Origin: Roridomyces roridus | Lineage: Eukaryota; Basidiomycota; Agaricomycetes; Agaricales; Mycenaceae | NCBI GenBank assembly: GCA_029378245.1 | Contig: JARKIF010000018.1 | Span: 682,001-746,000, forward strand | Length of the DNA stretch: 64,000 nt | Reading direction: 5' to 3' | Shown here: piece by piece, positions 11,622 to 24,692 of the stretch | Layout of the letters: every line of letters begins with the position of its first letter | Numbering within the stretch: the stretch's first letter is position 1 | The notes under the pieces: model-generated | Told to the model about the DNA's origin: nothing | The model's input: only the letters and a program-made list of their open reading frames with translations | Database searches by the model: none | Program-made: the position numbers and the translations under genes

Positions 11622-12468
11622 TCAAAATGCATTCAACCCATTATCGACATCGACAATCGCCCCATTCATCCCCGCACCAGAATCCGACGCCACAAACACA
11701 ACCGTAGCCGCCACGACGTCTACATCGAGATACACCCCCACAGGAATGTCGACAACCTGCTGCGAGATGGCCACTCCTTCCGCACTAACATCCTTCGGCA
11801 TGCTACTCTGAATGCTGGTGTGCATTCCGCCGGGAAGTATTATATTAGTGCGGATGCCCTGCGTCGCATATACAGCAGCCGTGTTCTTGGTCAACCCAAT
11901 GAGCCCGTGTTTCGCTGTAGTGTATGCAACGCCTGCCAGAGGGTCAATGCAATAAAAATTATGTTTAAGGAAGCTTCTCACCAGCTAACGCCCCTCGCGT
12001 GGATGCAGTCGACCCAATATTCACAATCGACCCGCTAGACGGCTTTCCATCTCCCCGACCCAGAAAGTGCTGTACCGCATACTTGGTCATGAGGAACGCC
12101 CCAGTGAGGTCCACCCTCAGAATCCGATCCCAAACCTCCTTCTCGCACGTCGCAGCACCATGGAACCCATCAAAAATCCCCGCATTGTTGACGAGCACGT
12201 CGAGCCTTCCAAAAAGTCGTACACTAAACTCGACGGCAGCGGCGGCGGAGGACTCGTCCGGGACGTCTAGAGTGGTCGATGTGATGTAGTCCGGCGGGCA
12301 TGCGCAGATCTGCCGGAGCTCGATGGTCGTCTGCGTTGCCAGCTCATCGTTGATGTCGGCGAGGACGACCTTGGCTTTGTTATCGAGGCAAGCCTTGGCG
12401 ATAGCCTTTCCGAGACCACTTGCACCGCCGGTGACCAGTACGATTTTGCCTTCGAGGATGCGAGACAT
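11622..12468 (-). CDS. Short-chain dehydrogenase/reductase, paralog 1
   Basis: Classical SDR in two exons (12468-11982 and 11932-11622) with a 49-nt phase-1 intron. It has the Rossmann cofactor motif TGGASGLG, a DIN motif after beta-2, LVNNAG, SIVNIGS with the catalytic Ser, and YTTAKHG with the catalytic Tyr and Lys. The end is GMNGAIVDVDNGLNAF. A leftward extension would need a non-ATG start, so the ATG at 12468 (MSRILEGK) is preferred. The intron position matches the two paralogs at 31981-32820 and 33144-33993. Cytosolic NAD(P)-dependent oxidoreductase; the substrate cannot be inferred. Confidence 0.9.
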
Positions 12469-12873
12469 GGACAGCAAGTAGTGGAGGCGAGCAGCATGTG
12501 GGCTCTATATAACTTGGGCAGGCAAGTGAGCTAGTGAGCTAGGCGGTACTTGTGGCGTTCAATGTCCTTCCTCTCGAGGCCGCTCAGGGACTCAAAGCAG
12601 GAAGGCCCTTTCAGAGCACGAGTCCGTCCAAGACCTAAAAGCGCCGAGGAGAAGAACCTAACGCCCAGGCTCGTAGTTCTTGAGTCGCCGAGTCGTCAAT
12701 TGCCTCGAATGTTCTAGACACCTTTCCCGAGATTTCGCAGACCAAATCAGAAGGGAAGAAAAGCGCGCTGGCTGCCAAGTAGCTGATATCACACACAAAA
12801 TCCGCATGAGCTAGCTGTGTTTCGATAATACATACATGAGAATAGATTGGAGAAAAACGAACGAGAAGGACTT
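12469..12873. other. Intergenic between SDR1 and UBE2G2-like gene
   Basis: About 400 bp holding the SDR1 upstream region and the 3' flank of the E2. The string TATATAAC lies on the plus strand near 12505-12512; its complement is a possible TATA-like element roughly 40 bp upstream of the SDR1 ATG. Nothing else is supported. Confidence 0.35.
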
Positions 12874-13914
12874 CTACAGCCCCAGCGCCTCTTTCACGGA
12901 CGCCCGCACACGCCGCTCGTACTCTGCCCGGTCGTCCCGGTAGAGCTTGCTGCAGTCGATGTTGGCAGGTGACTCGAGATTCGGCTCTACCAAGGCGTCA
13001 GCATTGCTTGCACTGAACAAAGAAGGAAAGAACGACTCACCAGCAAGCATCGAAACGACGCTCAAAATCACCTTCTCGACACTCTGCACGGGACTCCACC
13101 TCTCGGACGCCTGCTCGTACATCGTCGGGTCGTCCCCTGGCGTGTGTAAAATTGAGATGCACACGGTGCCGTCGGGGTAGACTGGAGATAGGAGCTCAGC
13201 CAATGTATAGAATGAGGCAAGTAGGCGAGGAAGAAAGGAACAGACGGCCGACGGGTAGCAAGCTATAAAATGAAGGAAAATCCCAGCAAGAGGGCGGCCG
13301 AAATGCGCGTGATCGTGACGTGGCGTCGTGAGGCATCTGCAGGGGCGCAAGACAAATAGCGAACGTGATTCGCCGACGGGAAGGCGCGCAATGGCAAGAA
13401 GATGGAGAGCGAAACACCGGCCCAGCGTTACTCACTGTTTGGATGGAACAGCGGGGGCTCAAACTTCATCTTGAAGGGCGATAGCGGGTAGTCTGTCGGC
13501 TGTTCGACAATGAGGTGCATGTAGCAAGAACGGGACTGGACATACGAATGTCAACTTGGCAACAAAGACGCCCCCTTCCTGAGTAACTTCCGGTTGGTTC
13601 ACGTCTAAACGGCAAAAGATGTGATGCGGGAAACGCACGAAAGGGGTCTCTTTGGGACCACAGATGAGCGCTTCCCAGATGAAAAAGTCCGATTCGGAGG
13701 CCGGCCCTGCCGCGCGAGCCCCAGTTTCAATTGTATGATACTTGGCTGCTGCGAGGATGCATACCAGCTGTGAACATTCCATCGGGTGAGCCTAAGTAGG
13801 GTGAGACGCGAGCACAACGTGTCAGAGAGCGCTCCGACCTCCCGCAGTAAGTTGGCGGTACTCGGTCATGAGTCGCCGAAGGGCGGTAGCACTGTTGGCA
13901 CTGCGCGAGTTCAT
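12874..13914 (-). CDS. UBC7: E2 ubiquitin-conjugating enzyme, UBE2G2/Ubc7-like
   Basis: Multi-exon E2 matching Ubc7/UBE2G2, the ER-associated degradation E2. In order: [134 protein letters not shown]; and VKEALGL at the end. The catalytic Cys is in VCISIL (codon at 13159-13161). The [16 protein letters not shown] acidic loop and the ALGL end are diagnostic of UBE2G2, in contrast to the UBE2G1-like gene at 7130-8051. It normally acts with a CUE-domain partner and RING ligases at the ER. The start at 13914 is the first ATG of the conserved N-terminal helix. Confidence 0.92.
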
Positions 13915-14009
13915 CGTAGGAGCAAACAGGTCGCGATGACGTGACAATCACAAACAAGCCAAAGATAGGTACTAGGGATACATATCATAAAATACATCTT
14001 CTCTACTTG

Positions 14010-17000
14010 TCAAGCATCGTCCAGAATCAATCGAGGCACCACATTCATCGCCATCAGCTGGAGAGGGAATTAGATTGCCGCCCAGGACCGACCAAAAAGC
14101 AATACACACCTCTTGGAACAACAGCTTGGCCGCGTACGGAATCGTCAGCTGCGCCATCTGCTTGGAGCTCTTGCAATAGGTGCACCAGCCGTTGTACCCC
14201 ATTAGCCCACATTTGCCACACGCATTCACCTCGAACTTGTCGGACGAGATCATGAGCCGCTCCAGCAGGAGCTGTGTCGCCCCGTATCCAATCAGGCAGT
14301 CACGCTCCATCTCCCCAAGACGAAGCCCACCCTCGCGAGAACGACCCTCTGTCGGTTGTCGCGTGAGCGTCGCTCGTGGTCCCCTAAAGCAAAGAACGAT
14401 GAGCGGCATCTACAAGGGAAAGGCCAAGACCCACCTGGCCCGAGCGTGCATCTTGTCCATAACCATATGTTCTGAAATGTATTAGCCGGGAAAATCTTGA
14501 GCGCGCTTTACGACCACTTACTGAGTTTCTATTGATCGAAACAGTCAGTTGCAATCTACCAACGGGGTGCCGAGCGACATACCTGATAGTAGATGGGCCC
14601 AAAATACACGTAGGCCTCAAGGGGTTCGCCAGTGATCCCACTCGTCAACATGTCCTTTCCGGCATAACTGAAACCGTGCTCGACAAGAATCCGGCTCATG
14701 TCTTCCACCTAAGATTGAATTAGTGCCTTGCTCTTCCTTTGATTGGATGATAGGTCCAAACCTTGGAACCACCAAACGCGGTGCCATACTGCAAATTGCC
14801 AGATAGCACCCCTGCCTATAAACGGTCATTCCCAGGGAAACTCCCGCTCGCCAAACACACCTTTCCCGCCAGAAGCTCGATCATCTTCCCAACAGTCATA
14901 CGTGAAGGGAAGCCGTGGGGGTTCATAATAGTATCTGAGAAGAATCCGGTCAATCATGTCTGGAAAAAAAGGCTAGCGTACGCACCCGGATTAATCCCCT
15001 GATCGTTGAACGGCATATCCTCTTGGTTGACAATCAACCCACAGACCCCCTTCTGTCCGTGCCTCGACGAGAACTTATCCCCAAGTTCAGGCCTCCGCGT
15101 CTGCCTTATGAGCACCTTGATCAGCGTCTGGTCATTCTCCGTATCGCTAATAAGGATCTTGTCGATGTTGCCCGCAACAGGAGACTTGTACGTCATCGGC
15201 GTATTCCGATACGGTACCGTCGCCGCTTGTCCAGAGAACGAGTTGTCTGCGGCGTTGGTGGGAGACTGCTTGTTCACGTATACGTCCCCTGGGTCGACGC
15301 GCTCCCCAACACCAGCGAGACCGTCCATCTGGATGATGTCATATTTCTTTGCGACCTGCCCGGAATTGTTCTCGTCGGGCGGTGCATCGGCGAGGCGATC
15401 ATAGCTGGTGGTGCCAAGGCGTTCAAACACGGACCGAGCGTAGAACGACGAGGACAGACTCACGTGCCATTGGGGTATTTCCGAATCATTGAAGTGTTCT
15501 TGCGAAGAACTTGACAACGGCCATATCCGCGATCCAGGCTTGCCTGCGACAAGTCGGTCCATCAGCACTCCCGCGGCTCTGCTGCCCTTTGTCGTACGTC
15601 GTACGTACCTTGTTCAAAATCAACGCATCCTCAATGTCGTACCCAGAATAACTCATCACCGCTACCGTCGCATTCTGACCTGCCGGCAGCCGGTCGTATC
15701 CGATCAGCTCAATCGTCCTCGTCTTGACCATCGGTTGCTGTGGATAGACCGAGAGATACAACAGAGTATCAATGCGGTTAAGTTGGTTGTAAGCAATAGC
15801 ACCAATAGCTTGCTTCCCCATGGCGCATTGGTAGGTGTTACGGGGAGATTGATTGTGATGCGGGTACGGGATAAGACCGGCGACGGCGCCGAGCAGCGTG
15901 AACGGCTCGATCTCCAAATGTGTTGTCGTGGACGGAACAATCTCCGACTCGTACAGAGCAATGTAGGTGTCGTTTTCCTCGTTGACGTCGAGGTACTCGA
16001 CCAACCCCTTTCGGAGAAAGTCGTCGAATGTGACGGAGCCTTTTTTGAGGAGCTTCGAGAAGATGAGTGGGAGTGCTTGGGTGTGAATCGAAGCCCACCT
16101 CAATATGCTCGGCCCTGACCCGCGGCCTCCCGCCTTCCACGATAATCATAGGCCGACATATCCGCCCTCCGTCGCTCGCGATATGAACTGCCTTGTGGTG
16201 ATGATTAACATACACGCTCACAAATTCGGAAACCCGCCGCGCGCGCCGGAGACAACGGAATTGGTGTACAAACCGCGCCGGGTAGCGAGTGAGACCAATG
16301 ATGGTCCCATTGACATTCACCACAAACGTATGAGGGCCATAGATCTCCGTACCGGTGGCCAAGCTTATGTCTGTCCGTGGAGATTAGACATGTAGATTGT
16401 TCGACAGGCACGGAGACGGCGCACCTTCAACGCCGAGCATAAACGCAAGCCGGATGATGGGCTCCTCCTCGACGTCGGTCGTGATGTGCGTCATCAACGC
16501 CAGATTCTTGACCAACCCGCAGGCCTCGCCTTCCGGCGTGTCACTGGGGCACAGCATACCCCATTGACTGGGCTGCAGAGCACGCGGTCCACTGACTTTT
16601 CGCGTTTTCTCGAATTGAGACGATATCCGCGTCATCATACCCAACGCGGAGATGAAGGAAAGGCGAGAGAGGACGTGGGTGACCCCAGCACGCTCCATCT
16701 TGAACCGCTTGAGCGACCAGTTGCCCGTGGAGATGGCGCGGGTAAAGCCCGCGGTGAGGTGGTCGCCCTGGAGCTGCATCGTGTTGAACGCGTCGAATTC
16801 GTTTGTGCGCGAGTCCTTCTTGAGGACTTTGTCGATGGCACTCTTGAGATTAGTATTGTAGGTCTTGAAGAGATCTTCAAAGAGGAGTGCAAGGAGCTGG
16901 CCTGCGCTAAGAAATAATCAGTCATAGTAATCACAAAGGAGAGAACTTACAGCTCCAACCGCTTGTTTCCCACATAATCCCTATCGTCCACCATCTTCTC

Positions 17001-18157
17001 GTCTTCCATGGCCATGAGCACACGGCGCGTCATGGTAGCGACAAAGATGGCTTTAGGCCTAAAGTCCAGACCGTTAACAGGCACATGGGCGAGCACAATA
17101 GTCGCCATAGCCTCCAAAGCCTCCTCCCACGCAGGCCTACGAGGACCCACGACCCGACGATTGACCTTGACGCGCGACCCAATGTACTCGAGTGCCTGCT
17201 GGCGCGTAAACACACCAAGTTTGGCCGCCTCTTCGAGGTTGGCCGAGAACGCGGCTTTGTACGAGTCGGTGTTACCCGCGGTGAGGAGAAGGATCTCCTT
17301 GTCGGATTGGATGCCGAGGGCCTTGAGCGCAATGACGATCGGGATGTCCTCATGGGTGCAATTGTGGCGGAGGTAGATTTTGCCCTTTTTCGTGATCACG
17401 TATGTCTTGGATTTGAGCCCGCCGTGGGTGGAACTGGGTGGATGTAAGCTTGAAAATTTACATAAGAAAGGAGGCGTACGAAGTGCAAGACGCCTGAACG
17501 ATTCCCTTGACCGTATCCAGCTCCACGATGATACGATTCTTGCTCAGCTGCTCTTGCACCAAGATAACCTTCTCCGTTCCCTTTACGACAAAGTAGCCCC
17601 CAGGATCGAGCGGACATTCGGTCATCCTGGCGAGTTCTGGATCGGTCTTGTTCGTCAACACACACCGACTGCTCCTCAACATGATCGGCAGCCGCCCAAT
17701 GTTAACCGTACGCTGCACAATATTCTTGCCGCGCGTGTAATGTATGGTGACCATAATCGGCGCGCTATACGTGATATCGCGCAGTCGACACTCGTTCGGG
17801 GTGACCTTCTTCTCGATAGCATTGGGCTCGTTGCGATCGGGCATGCCCACGACAATATTGGTGTATTTCAGCCAAAAACGCGGGTCGACATCCGAGGTAA
17901 CCTTGTTGTTGGCCTTGACGATGTTTTTGATGTCCGTCTCCACAAAGTAGTTGAACGAGTCAATGTGCTGCTTGACCAGCCCTTTGACTTTGAGGAAGGC
18001 GGGGAGTAGCAGCCATTTGTCCTGCAAACATTGGCATGCGGCAGAATGGAGAATGAAAACGTACTTGGACGCTTTTTATTGGATCTGTGAGGGATAGTCC
18101 GTGCCAGTTTGCCCCAGTAATGTCGTTCCACTCGCTGCCCTCGTCGGCCGGCTCCAT
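14010..18157 (-). CDS. RPC2: RNA polymerase III second-largest subunit (RPC2/RPC128)
   Basis: Long multi-exon gene starting [15 protein letters not shown] and ending [15 protein letters not shown]. Family motifs in order: [130 protein letters not shown] active-centre region; [23 protein letters not shown]; and the C-terminal zinc ribbon [16 protein letters not shown]. The [20 protein letters not shown] and [12 protein letters not shown] segments match Pol III rather than Pol I or Pol II. In complex with RPC1 it forms the active site that makes tRNA, 5S rRNA and U6. Wide-open antisense frames overlap it and are shadows. Confidence 0.95.
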
Positions 18158-18291
18158 GAGACCGCGACTTTTGACTCGAGGTGTACTAATAAGTCGGAGA
18201 GGACCAAAATGGATGTCACGTGCTGCTGATCAAATCGTCCATTGCCTCTAAAATAAATAGATAAATACTATCCTGTAGTCTACGATACTTT

Positions 18292-19990
18292 TTATTGCGT
18301 CCGTGCGCGCGGTTCTACCCGCCAATCCCGCCGTTTTTGAGTAGCACCCCGTGGGCGCTTGTACCGCCGCGAGTCCAAGTCCATAGACTCTTTTGAATCA
18401 GCATCCACCAGCCGCTCTGCGCCCACAATCCCCAGATGCCGCCCCACATACTCGTTCCTCACCAGCCCCTCAGGGTCAGCCTCCCTCACAACGCGCACAA
18501 AACGCTCTAATTGAGGGTACAGCGTACGCGTCTTTTCAGGTGTCAGGTGGTGCGCCTACACAAGAGTCAGAGCTGGAACATGAGAAATGAGAGCACACTG
18601 CACCTTTGCCCAATGTGGCCTCCCTCCATGCCGGGTCATAATATCCTCGAACGCTGTAAACATCGCCCGATACCGCGTCGGCAAGTTATACGGCTTGAAC
18701 ACCACAATCCCAATCCAGCAGGTCTCACCATCGCCACCATCACCTCGGTCCCCAGCTGGACTCAGCCACAAATTGTCCCCGCTGCTCCACCGGACCTCGA
18801 TCGGAAAATGCGGCCTCTCGCCACCCTCCCGCTCCTGCTCAGCTTTCAGATACGTTTGAAGCATTGAGAGGCAAGTGGGCGCTGCTGAGGAGGGGATGGC
18901 CCACTCGGTCGTGTGCTGCCGGTATCGGCATTCGATGTTAAAGACCCGGTGTGAGTCGTCGACGGTAATGCTCGTAGGGCCCGCAAGCCAGCACGCCAGA
19001 CGTGCCACGAGAACGTTGGTACGGCTGAACAGCCGCAGGGGATGTAAACGTTCAAAGAGGGAGGAGGGCGGCGCTGGTGAGTAGCGCGCGAGGCGTGTGA
19101 GAAGGAGGAGGAACTGGAGGACATGGAAACCGATTAGGGAATCCCACAACCAGGAGGATTTGGGGTTGCGTTTTGGCTAGTCGGCGTGTTAGACTAGATT
19201 CATTAAAGCGATGACCACATACCTCTGTCGTCCGATTCGCGACACTGACGCGCACGCGGTCAATCGCAGGGAACCACCACAGCCTAACGTGCTCGCCACT
19301 GCGCTTGATAGTGTCCAGGTCCTGCAGGACGTCATCAAACTCACACATGGTGTGCACATCCTTGAGCCGAAAGGCCCTCTCCAGCTCGAGGGTAATGGTG
19401 AGTATCACACCCGTTGCACCGAGTCCACATATTGTAGCCTCGAACAGATCGGAATTTTCAGTCCTCGAGCACCGCACAACAGTGTTGGTGGCCGGTAAAA
19501 CCAGGGTGAGAGCCAGCACGTGGGCGGAGAGGACGGGAAAATTAATGCCGGAGCCGTGCGTGCAGGTAGTGACGATCCCAGCGAGTGTCTGGTCCGAAAT
19601 GCTGCCTAGATTGCGCATGGCGAGTCCATACGGCTCGAGCGCAGCGTGGAGGTCGGTGAGGATAATGCCCGCCTCTGCTTCGACGAAACACTTTTCAGTG
19701 TCGACCCGGAGGACGCGATTCATGCTTGTCATGTTTAGCATGTAGTCGTCCGTACAGGCGAGGTCAGAGGGCGAGTGGCCGATGCCAACTGGTCGTAGGA
19801 CGCGTGCATCGCGACGTGCGAGCTCCAGGGCAAGTCGGCAGTCGGTCACGGTGCGAGGGTGGAAGACGACCTGCGGGTGGGCGCTGAAGGTACGTCCCCA
19901 GTTGGTGAACTGAGACTGCTGGGCACGGGCCTCGGCAATGGGCTCCAGGAGACGAACAAGCTCCAGGCGGGGGAGGTTCTGCAGCTCCAT
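18292..19990 (-). CDS. ALO1: D-arabinono-1,4-lactone oxidase
   Basis: Mostly two coding blocks with an intron near 19200, perhaps a further small one near 18560. The start MELQNLPRLELVRLLEP leads into the FAD-binding PCMH fold (FTNWGRTFSAHPQVVFHP, RPVGIGHSPSDLACTDDY, GSISDQTLAGIVTTCTHGSG). The His in GIGHSPSD is the position of covalent FAD attachment in the fungal enzyme. The C-terminal ALO domain includes ERAFRLKDVHT, HFPIEVRWSSGD and GGRPHWAK, the family's HWAK signature. It catalyses the last step of D-erythroascorbate synthesis, on the mitochondrial outer membrane in yeast. A hydrophobic stretch (FHVLQFLLLLTRLA) near the exon junction fits membrane association. The tail is Arg-rich (KRPRGATQKRRDW). 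Confidence 0.92.
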
Positions 19991-20140
19991 TTTTTGAGAT
20001 TTTCCATGGTAGAAGGTAAGAGGTTATAAACGGTGCTGGGACTGGGTTGTAGTAAACAAGAATTTCACAGTTCGCCCGATCGAATCTGAGATGGAGATTG
20101 CGCCCAAATTGGGATTGTGATTGGAAATCAACATCAATGT

Positions 20141-23100
20141 CTAAAAGAAGCCAAACACGACCCTCCCGTATTCCCCGCCCTCGATAGACATGAGCTGTCC
20201 ACTGATCTCTCCCCCGTCCAGTTCAACCCCTATTTGAAAGTCTCCGCGGGAATCAGCTTGATTTTATTCCGCCTGTTCATTGTCTCACCTGTGTAAAACC
20301 CCCCTTGCGGTTGCGTCACCGCTGCCTGCTGTTGTTTCCCTTGTAGCATGCCCGAAAAAAATAGAACGCAGACACATACTTTGAATGCAGGTAGAACCCT
20401 CAGATCCGCCTCCCATATACAAAGTTCTCTCAGCCCCCTTGCCTCGTCCGCGTATCTTGCCTCCGCGTCGTTTGCCACGTACAGGGTCGCCGTGAACGAT
20501 GTGTCTGAGAAGTTATTAGGAGGCAACCAAGATGAATGAATGTGGGATGAGAAAAAGAGCATCGAAGTTCCACGGAGCACCAGCACACGCTCCGCTCCGT
20601 CCAGCCCAAGGCCTAGATGGTCTCAAAAAATTTTAAAAAACTTTTATGGCATGATCCCCCAACAGGATGGCAGCAAGCCCTCGAAGGTCAAAACCCAAAC
20701 CAAAAGGAAAATGGAAACTGTGAGCATGCCGCTGCAAAGGCACCATTCGGACATGCCTCGCGATAAATCCGTCCGCCGATGCGATGGCGGATCCCGCGGC
20801 TGCACCTCAGCACATCACATACGCGAGACAGCCCGAGAAAAAAGGGATATCTCGAGAACTCTGATTGCGTCGACAGACGACGTGGACGACCGGCGGCGTC
20901 TTACAACGACCCCGTCGCTGTTTTTCAACATGTGCGCAGGGGTGGAAATAAACTCACCGTTTGAAGTTTTGGAGAACTTGCTATTAACATGTCGATTGTC
21001 ATCAGCCGTGCGTAACAGCGAAGCCCGTGTCGTACGTACCAAAACCGCGTCATAATGCGTTCCCTAGAAAACCAACATGCCGTGGTGCCGATGTAAAGGA
21101 GGTTCGTGATCAGCGGTGCGAAAAAGCGGAGTCAGAGACGGAGAATGAAATTAATGTATGGCAAAACAGCGGCGGGCAAGCGGTTGCAGTGGTGTTTAGG
21201 CGAAGCAAGAACACAAAGAGTCCGAGCAGCGGATGTCGAGAGGTAACAAAGTCGCAATGCCGCGGCAGGTTTGGCCGAGTTGACGGTTCCGCAAGTTCCA
21301 AGAACGTTGGCAGGAACATTGTCGGTGGCATGTCGGCCGAAGCACAGGGGTGTAGAATGGTGCGAAAGTGAGAGCGGCGATTGGTTCCCAGTCAAAGCGT
21401 CATGAGATGTCGACGGAGTCCGAAGGAAAATAACGTGAATGAACGGAGCAGGTACTTGATCAGAAAAGGCCAGTGGATGGAAAGAAAGAAGAGGCTCGCA
21501 CCCTTTCTTGACGATTGCACCCTTCTTGGCAAGGTACTGTAACCTAACAACGCATAAGCAAAACTTGGAGGGTGGGATGCCAAAAAGTGGCGACGGGAAT
21601 AGTCCGATACAAAAAGGCAGACATGCAATCAGATAACACGAGTGGGAAAAAAAGGAAACAAACGGGAAACGCGAATCACAACCGCGCGAAAACCTGGCTG
21701 GATTATTAACATCCAGGCCAGAAGAATGAACCAGACGGGCCCCGATTTTCAGACTCCGCGACGCGCTTTAGCAGGAGAAAGGAAATAGAATAACAACTGT
21801 GGGAAACTGGTGCGCCACAAGCTATCATCTCGGAGCCTTTAACGATAACTCCCACCCGAACCCCAGCAAACAGTCGCGGGCGCGGGTATCTGAATGGCAC
21901 GGTGCACATGTACCGACTCACGGCAGAGTGTCTGGAAACCCCGCTGGACGCCATTTCCATGCCGCGCAGTTCCTTGAAACACGCGCGGGAAATAGAACGG
22001 ACAGAGGAGGGAAAAAACCCAAACAGAGTGCCAGACCCCGGGTACGTGTCGAGGAAATGAAGGGCAGCGCCGTTCATTTTCGCACTGGACAAATGAGAGA
22101 AGATAACAAAACAGGAAAAGAAAAAATAGAAATAGAGCAAAGAGGAAACCAGAAATGATGGGTGCATGGGCAGTCCTGGCTTCCGCATACCCGGCGGACC
22201 CACATCCCGAGCACGGTAGATGGTGAACACACCGAATCCACGAATAATAACCACGTTTCGGGTCGCGGGAGGGATGGGAATGGGAAGCAGCACGGTAATG
22301 AACGGAGGACCATGGAACAACGGGAGTCGTTTCCCTTTCATGGGCACCGGAGACACACCAAATATAAAGACCTGGAGTCCACGCGACGGGGATACAACCT
22401 CCGAGCGATGCGGCATTTCGGAGAAAAGCCCCGTCGACAACTCGGCATCGCAGCATTCGAAAGGGACAATGTGCCGGCTGATGGCCAGAAAGAATGAAAC
22501 AAGGGAGAGGGGTAGGCTCACCGATTCTCGCATGCGTCTGCGCCCATTTGCTCAGAGTAAAAGATATACGCCGGTCTGCGAACCCGGTCTTCCGGTTCCG
22601 CCGGAAGTTTTACCTGTGTATTGTATACATCAGATACTATATGCGTGTAAAAACCAAACCAATGACTTCACCTTCATAACCAAGGATCGGGGGACAACCA
22701 TGTGGGAGACGAGGGGCCGACGTGCGAGTCCGTACCGCGCCGCACCACGGAGAGTTGCCGTATCACTATCGGGCGGGCGTGCTATCGTGTGGATCCGTGT
22801 GCCAAATGTTTCCTGCATCTTTGTAACGCGGGGCTCGAAATTGAACAGCGGGAACATCTACCTCCACACGTGACATGAGGTATGCACTTCCCGAGAAACC
22901 TCCGACCAGGAGCAGTGCATCGACAGCAGGGGAAACCGCCAGTTGTTTCGTGACAAGTTCCAAAACTTCGTCAACCACAGGGTCGAACCTGTGTCAGGAT
23001 TGAATACTAGATGAAATGAATGCGACGGCCGAGACGCACACTGCTTCACGGAGAAGGCGCCCTGGGATGCCGAGCTGCCCGTTGAGCAGGCCCACAGACG

Positions 23101-24692
23101 GGTCGTCGGCGTCCCCAACATTGAAACAGTTGAAGTAGAATATCGTCTCTGTTGATTTCATCAGTGTACCAGTTAAATGCCCGCTCGAGTTGCCGACCAT
23201 CATTGTTCCCCCGAAAATCAAGCTTGTCTGCCTCACTAAAGGAATTCACTGCATTCGGCAGGTCAGGGCCAGGGAACCAGAAGCAGACTGAAGAACGGAC
23301 TAAAATAAGCTAACGAGGCGGGATCGAGATGCGCCGGATGATTGACAAGAAGCTGCAATGCAATTAATATGGTGGCGTCTTCTTCACCTGAAAAGGCAAA
23401 AAATTCCGCCGAATTCACTCACCGCTTCTACCAGTGCTCGGAATCGCAAATCCAGGAAGAGACTGCCGCAGCTCGCTCCGGAGCGGAGCGCTATTTCTGC
23501 AATCTCCAAGTTGGTCGGGTCGCCCAAAATCTGCTTAAACGGTTTAATACACATCAAGGTTGAATTCCTCGCTGACCTTGTACACCGCCAGATCAACAGT
23601 TCCACCGCCTGCATCACAGACGATAAAATTTTGCCCGGGACGCAATTGATGGAGGTCAGTGAGGTGAGCACAATGTACGGCTGCCGCCTCGGGCTCCGTG
23701 ATAATTTTCAAACGATCCCTCCACTCCGTGTCGCCTGAATGGGATTTTTGAACAAGGCCCGCGTCAATGGAAGCCCTCCTCATCAAGGCGCAACCTTTAG
23801 CATCCCATGCCGCTGGCACTGTCATCCAAACATCACAAGTGTCTGAAACCCGTCTTGTCAGTGGATGACAGAAAATAAACCCTACTAGAAACTCACTCAA
23901 ATCGGCTATCGCACCAATTTCCGCAGTGATCTGTTCTCTGGCGTACTCCCATAGACAGGACAGAAAGTCCTCGATGAGATCACGGGCCGTTTTTCCAGCC
24001 GGGAGTGCCGGCAGGCGCGGATCCAGAGCGGGTTCATCTCGCAAAGCGCGGGGATCAAGAAATAGCTTGAACCACTCGAAACGCGATGTGCCAGGTATAC
24101 TGGCATTCTTGGCTTCAAGACCCCAGGCAAGCACGCGGCCTTGTTCATCGTACAACAAACAGGTTGGAATCTGTTGGCATATGTTTTTGAATGAGCGCTT
24201 GCTTGAACAACGAAAAGGAACGGCTCCGAGCCTTTCGGTAGGTTTCTGATGATCCCGGCCACTGGATTATCTGTTGCACCCTGCCAGCAGCAATTCTGGA
24301 AGACCCGTAAGCCTGAAATGGATTAGCCGCCGTGTCTTGTTGATCGTTGATTCGGGTTGCCTACAACACCGGAGAACGTCGTTCCTTCCAACATGCCTGA
24401 TTATTTTCCGAGGAAGAAAATATATGAGAAAATACTGACCAAAATCGATAGCAATTACGAGCTTCTCTCCGTCTAATGTGTCTCTTCCATGCGACCCAAT
24501 AGTACCCGAGGGGAGCGGCGGAGAAAGCGACGCGCCATGATGATGCGCGACGTGGGACGAAGTCGACGCAGGATGATGGAACTGGAGACTCAGTGCTGGG
24601 GTGGCGGCCGGCTGGTGATCTATGAGCCTTGCTGGACTTTGCAGAGCGACCAGATTGGTGTCATTGGCCCGAGATTGTCGACAACAGCTCAT
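20141..24692 (-). CDS. HSPA12-like Hsp70 family ATPase
   Basis: Atypical Hsp70 of the HSPA12 type, expanded in basidiomycetes. Nucleotide-binding motifs in order: KLVIAIDFG then GTTFSGV (phosphate 1, split by an intron); CLLYDEQGRVLAWGLEAKN; VWMTVPAAWDAKG; ITEPEAAAVHCAH; FIVCDAGGGTVDLAVYK (phosphate 2); ALLLVGGFSGSAYLMSRV (adenosine). Next come RPPDSDTATLRGAARYGLA and VKLPAEPEDRVRRPAYIF. The C-terminal exons continue far downstream: NSKFSKTSN, then DTSFTATLYVANDAEARYAD, PQGGFYT and a final exon ending GGEYGRVVFGFF. About 1.46 kb (21063-22526) separates the exon ending CENR from the next, and its phase does not close under the obvious sites, so this gene may be interrupted or mis-spliced in my model. 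The first ATG (24692) precedes a Ser/His-rich leader. Confidence 0.75.
21063..22526 (-). other. Unusually long intervening sequence inside the Hsp70 gene
   Basis: The sequence between the exon ending CENR, with its GTGAGC donor at about 22526, and the next plausible exon at about 21062 is roughly 1.46 kb. Other introns here are about 50 nt. It holds open frames on both strands (275 codons on the minus strand at 21706-22533), but none resembles a known family. I found no terminal repeats by eye. It could be an inserted, decayed element or a missed set of exons. Confidence 0.45.

Noticed and set aside
21706..22533. 275-codon minus-strand open frame inside the Hsp70 gene
   Set aside because: Begins at the exon's GTGAGC donor and has no recognisable similarity; kept only as part of the long-intron observation.
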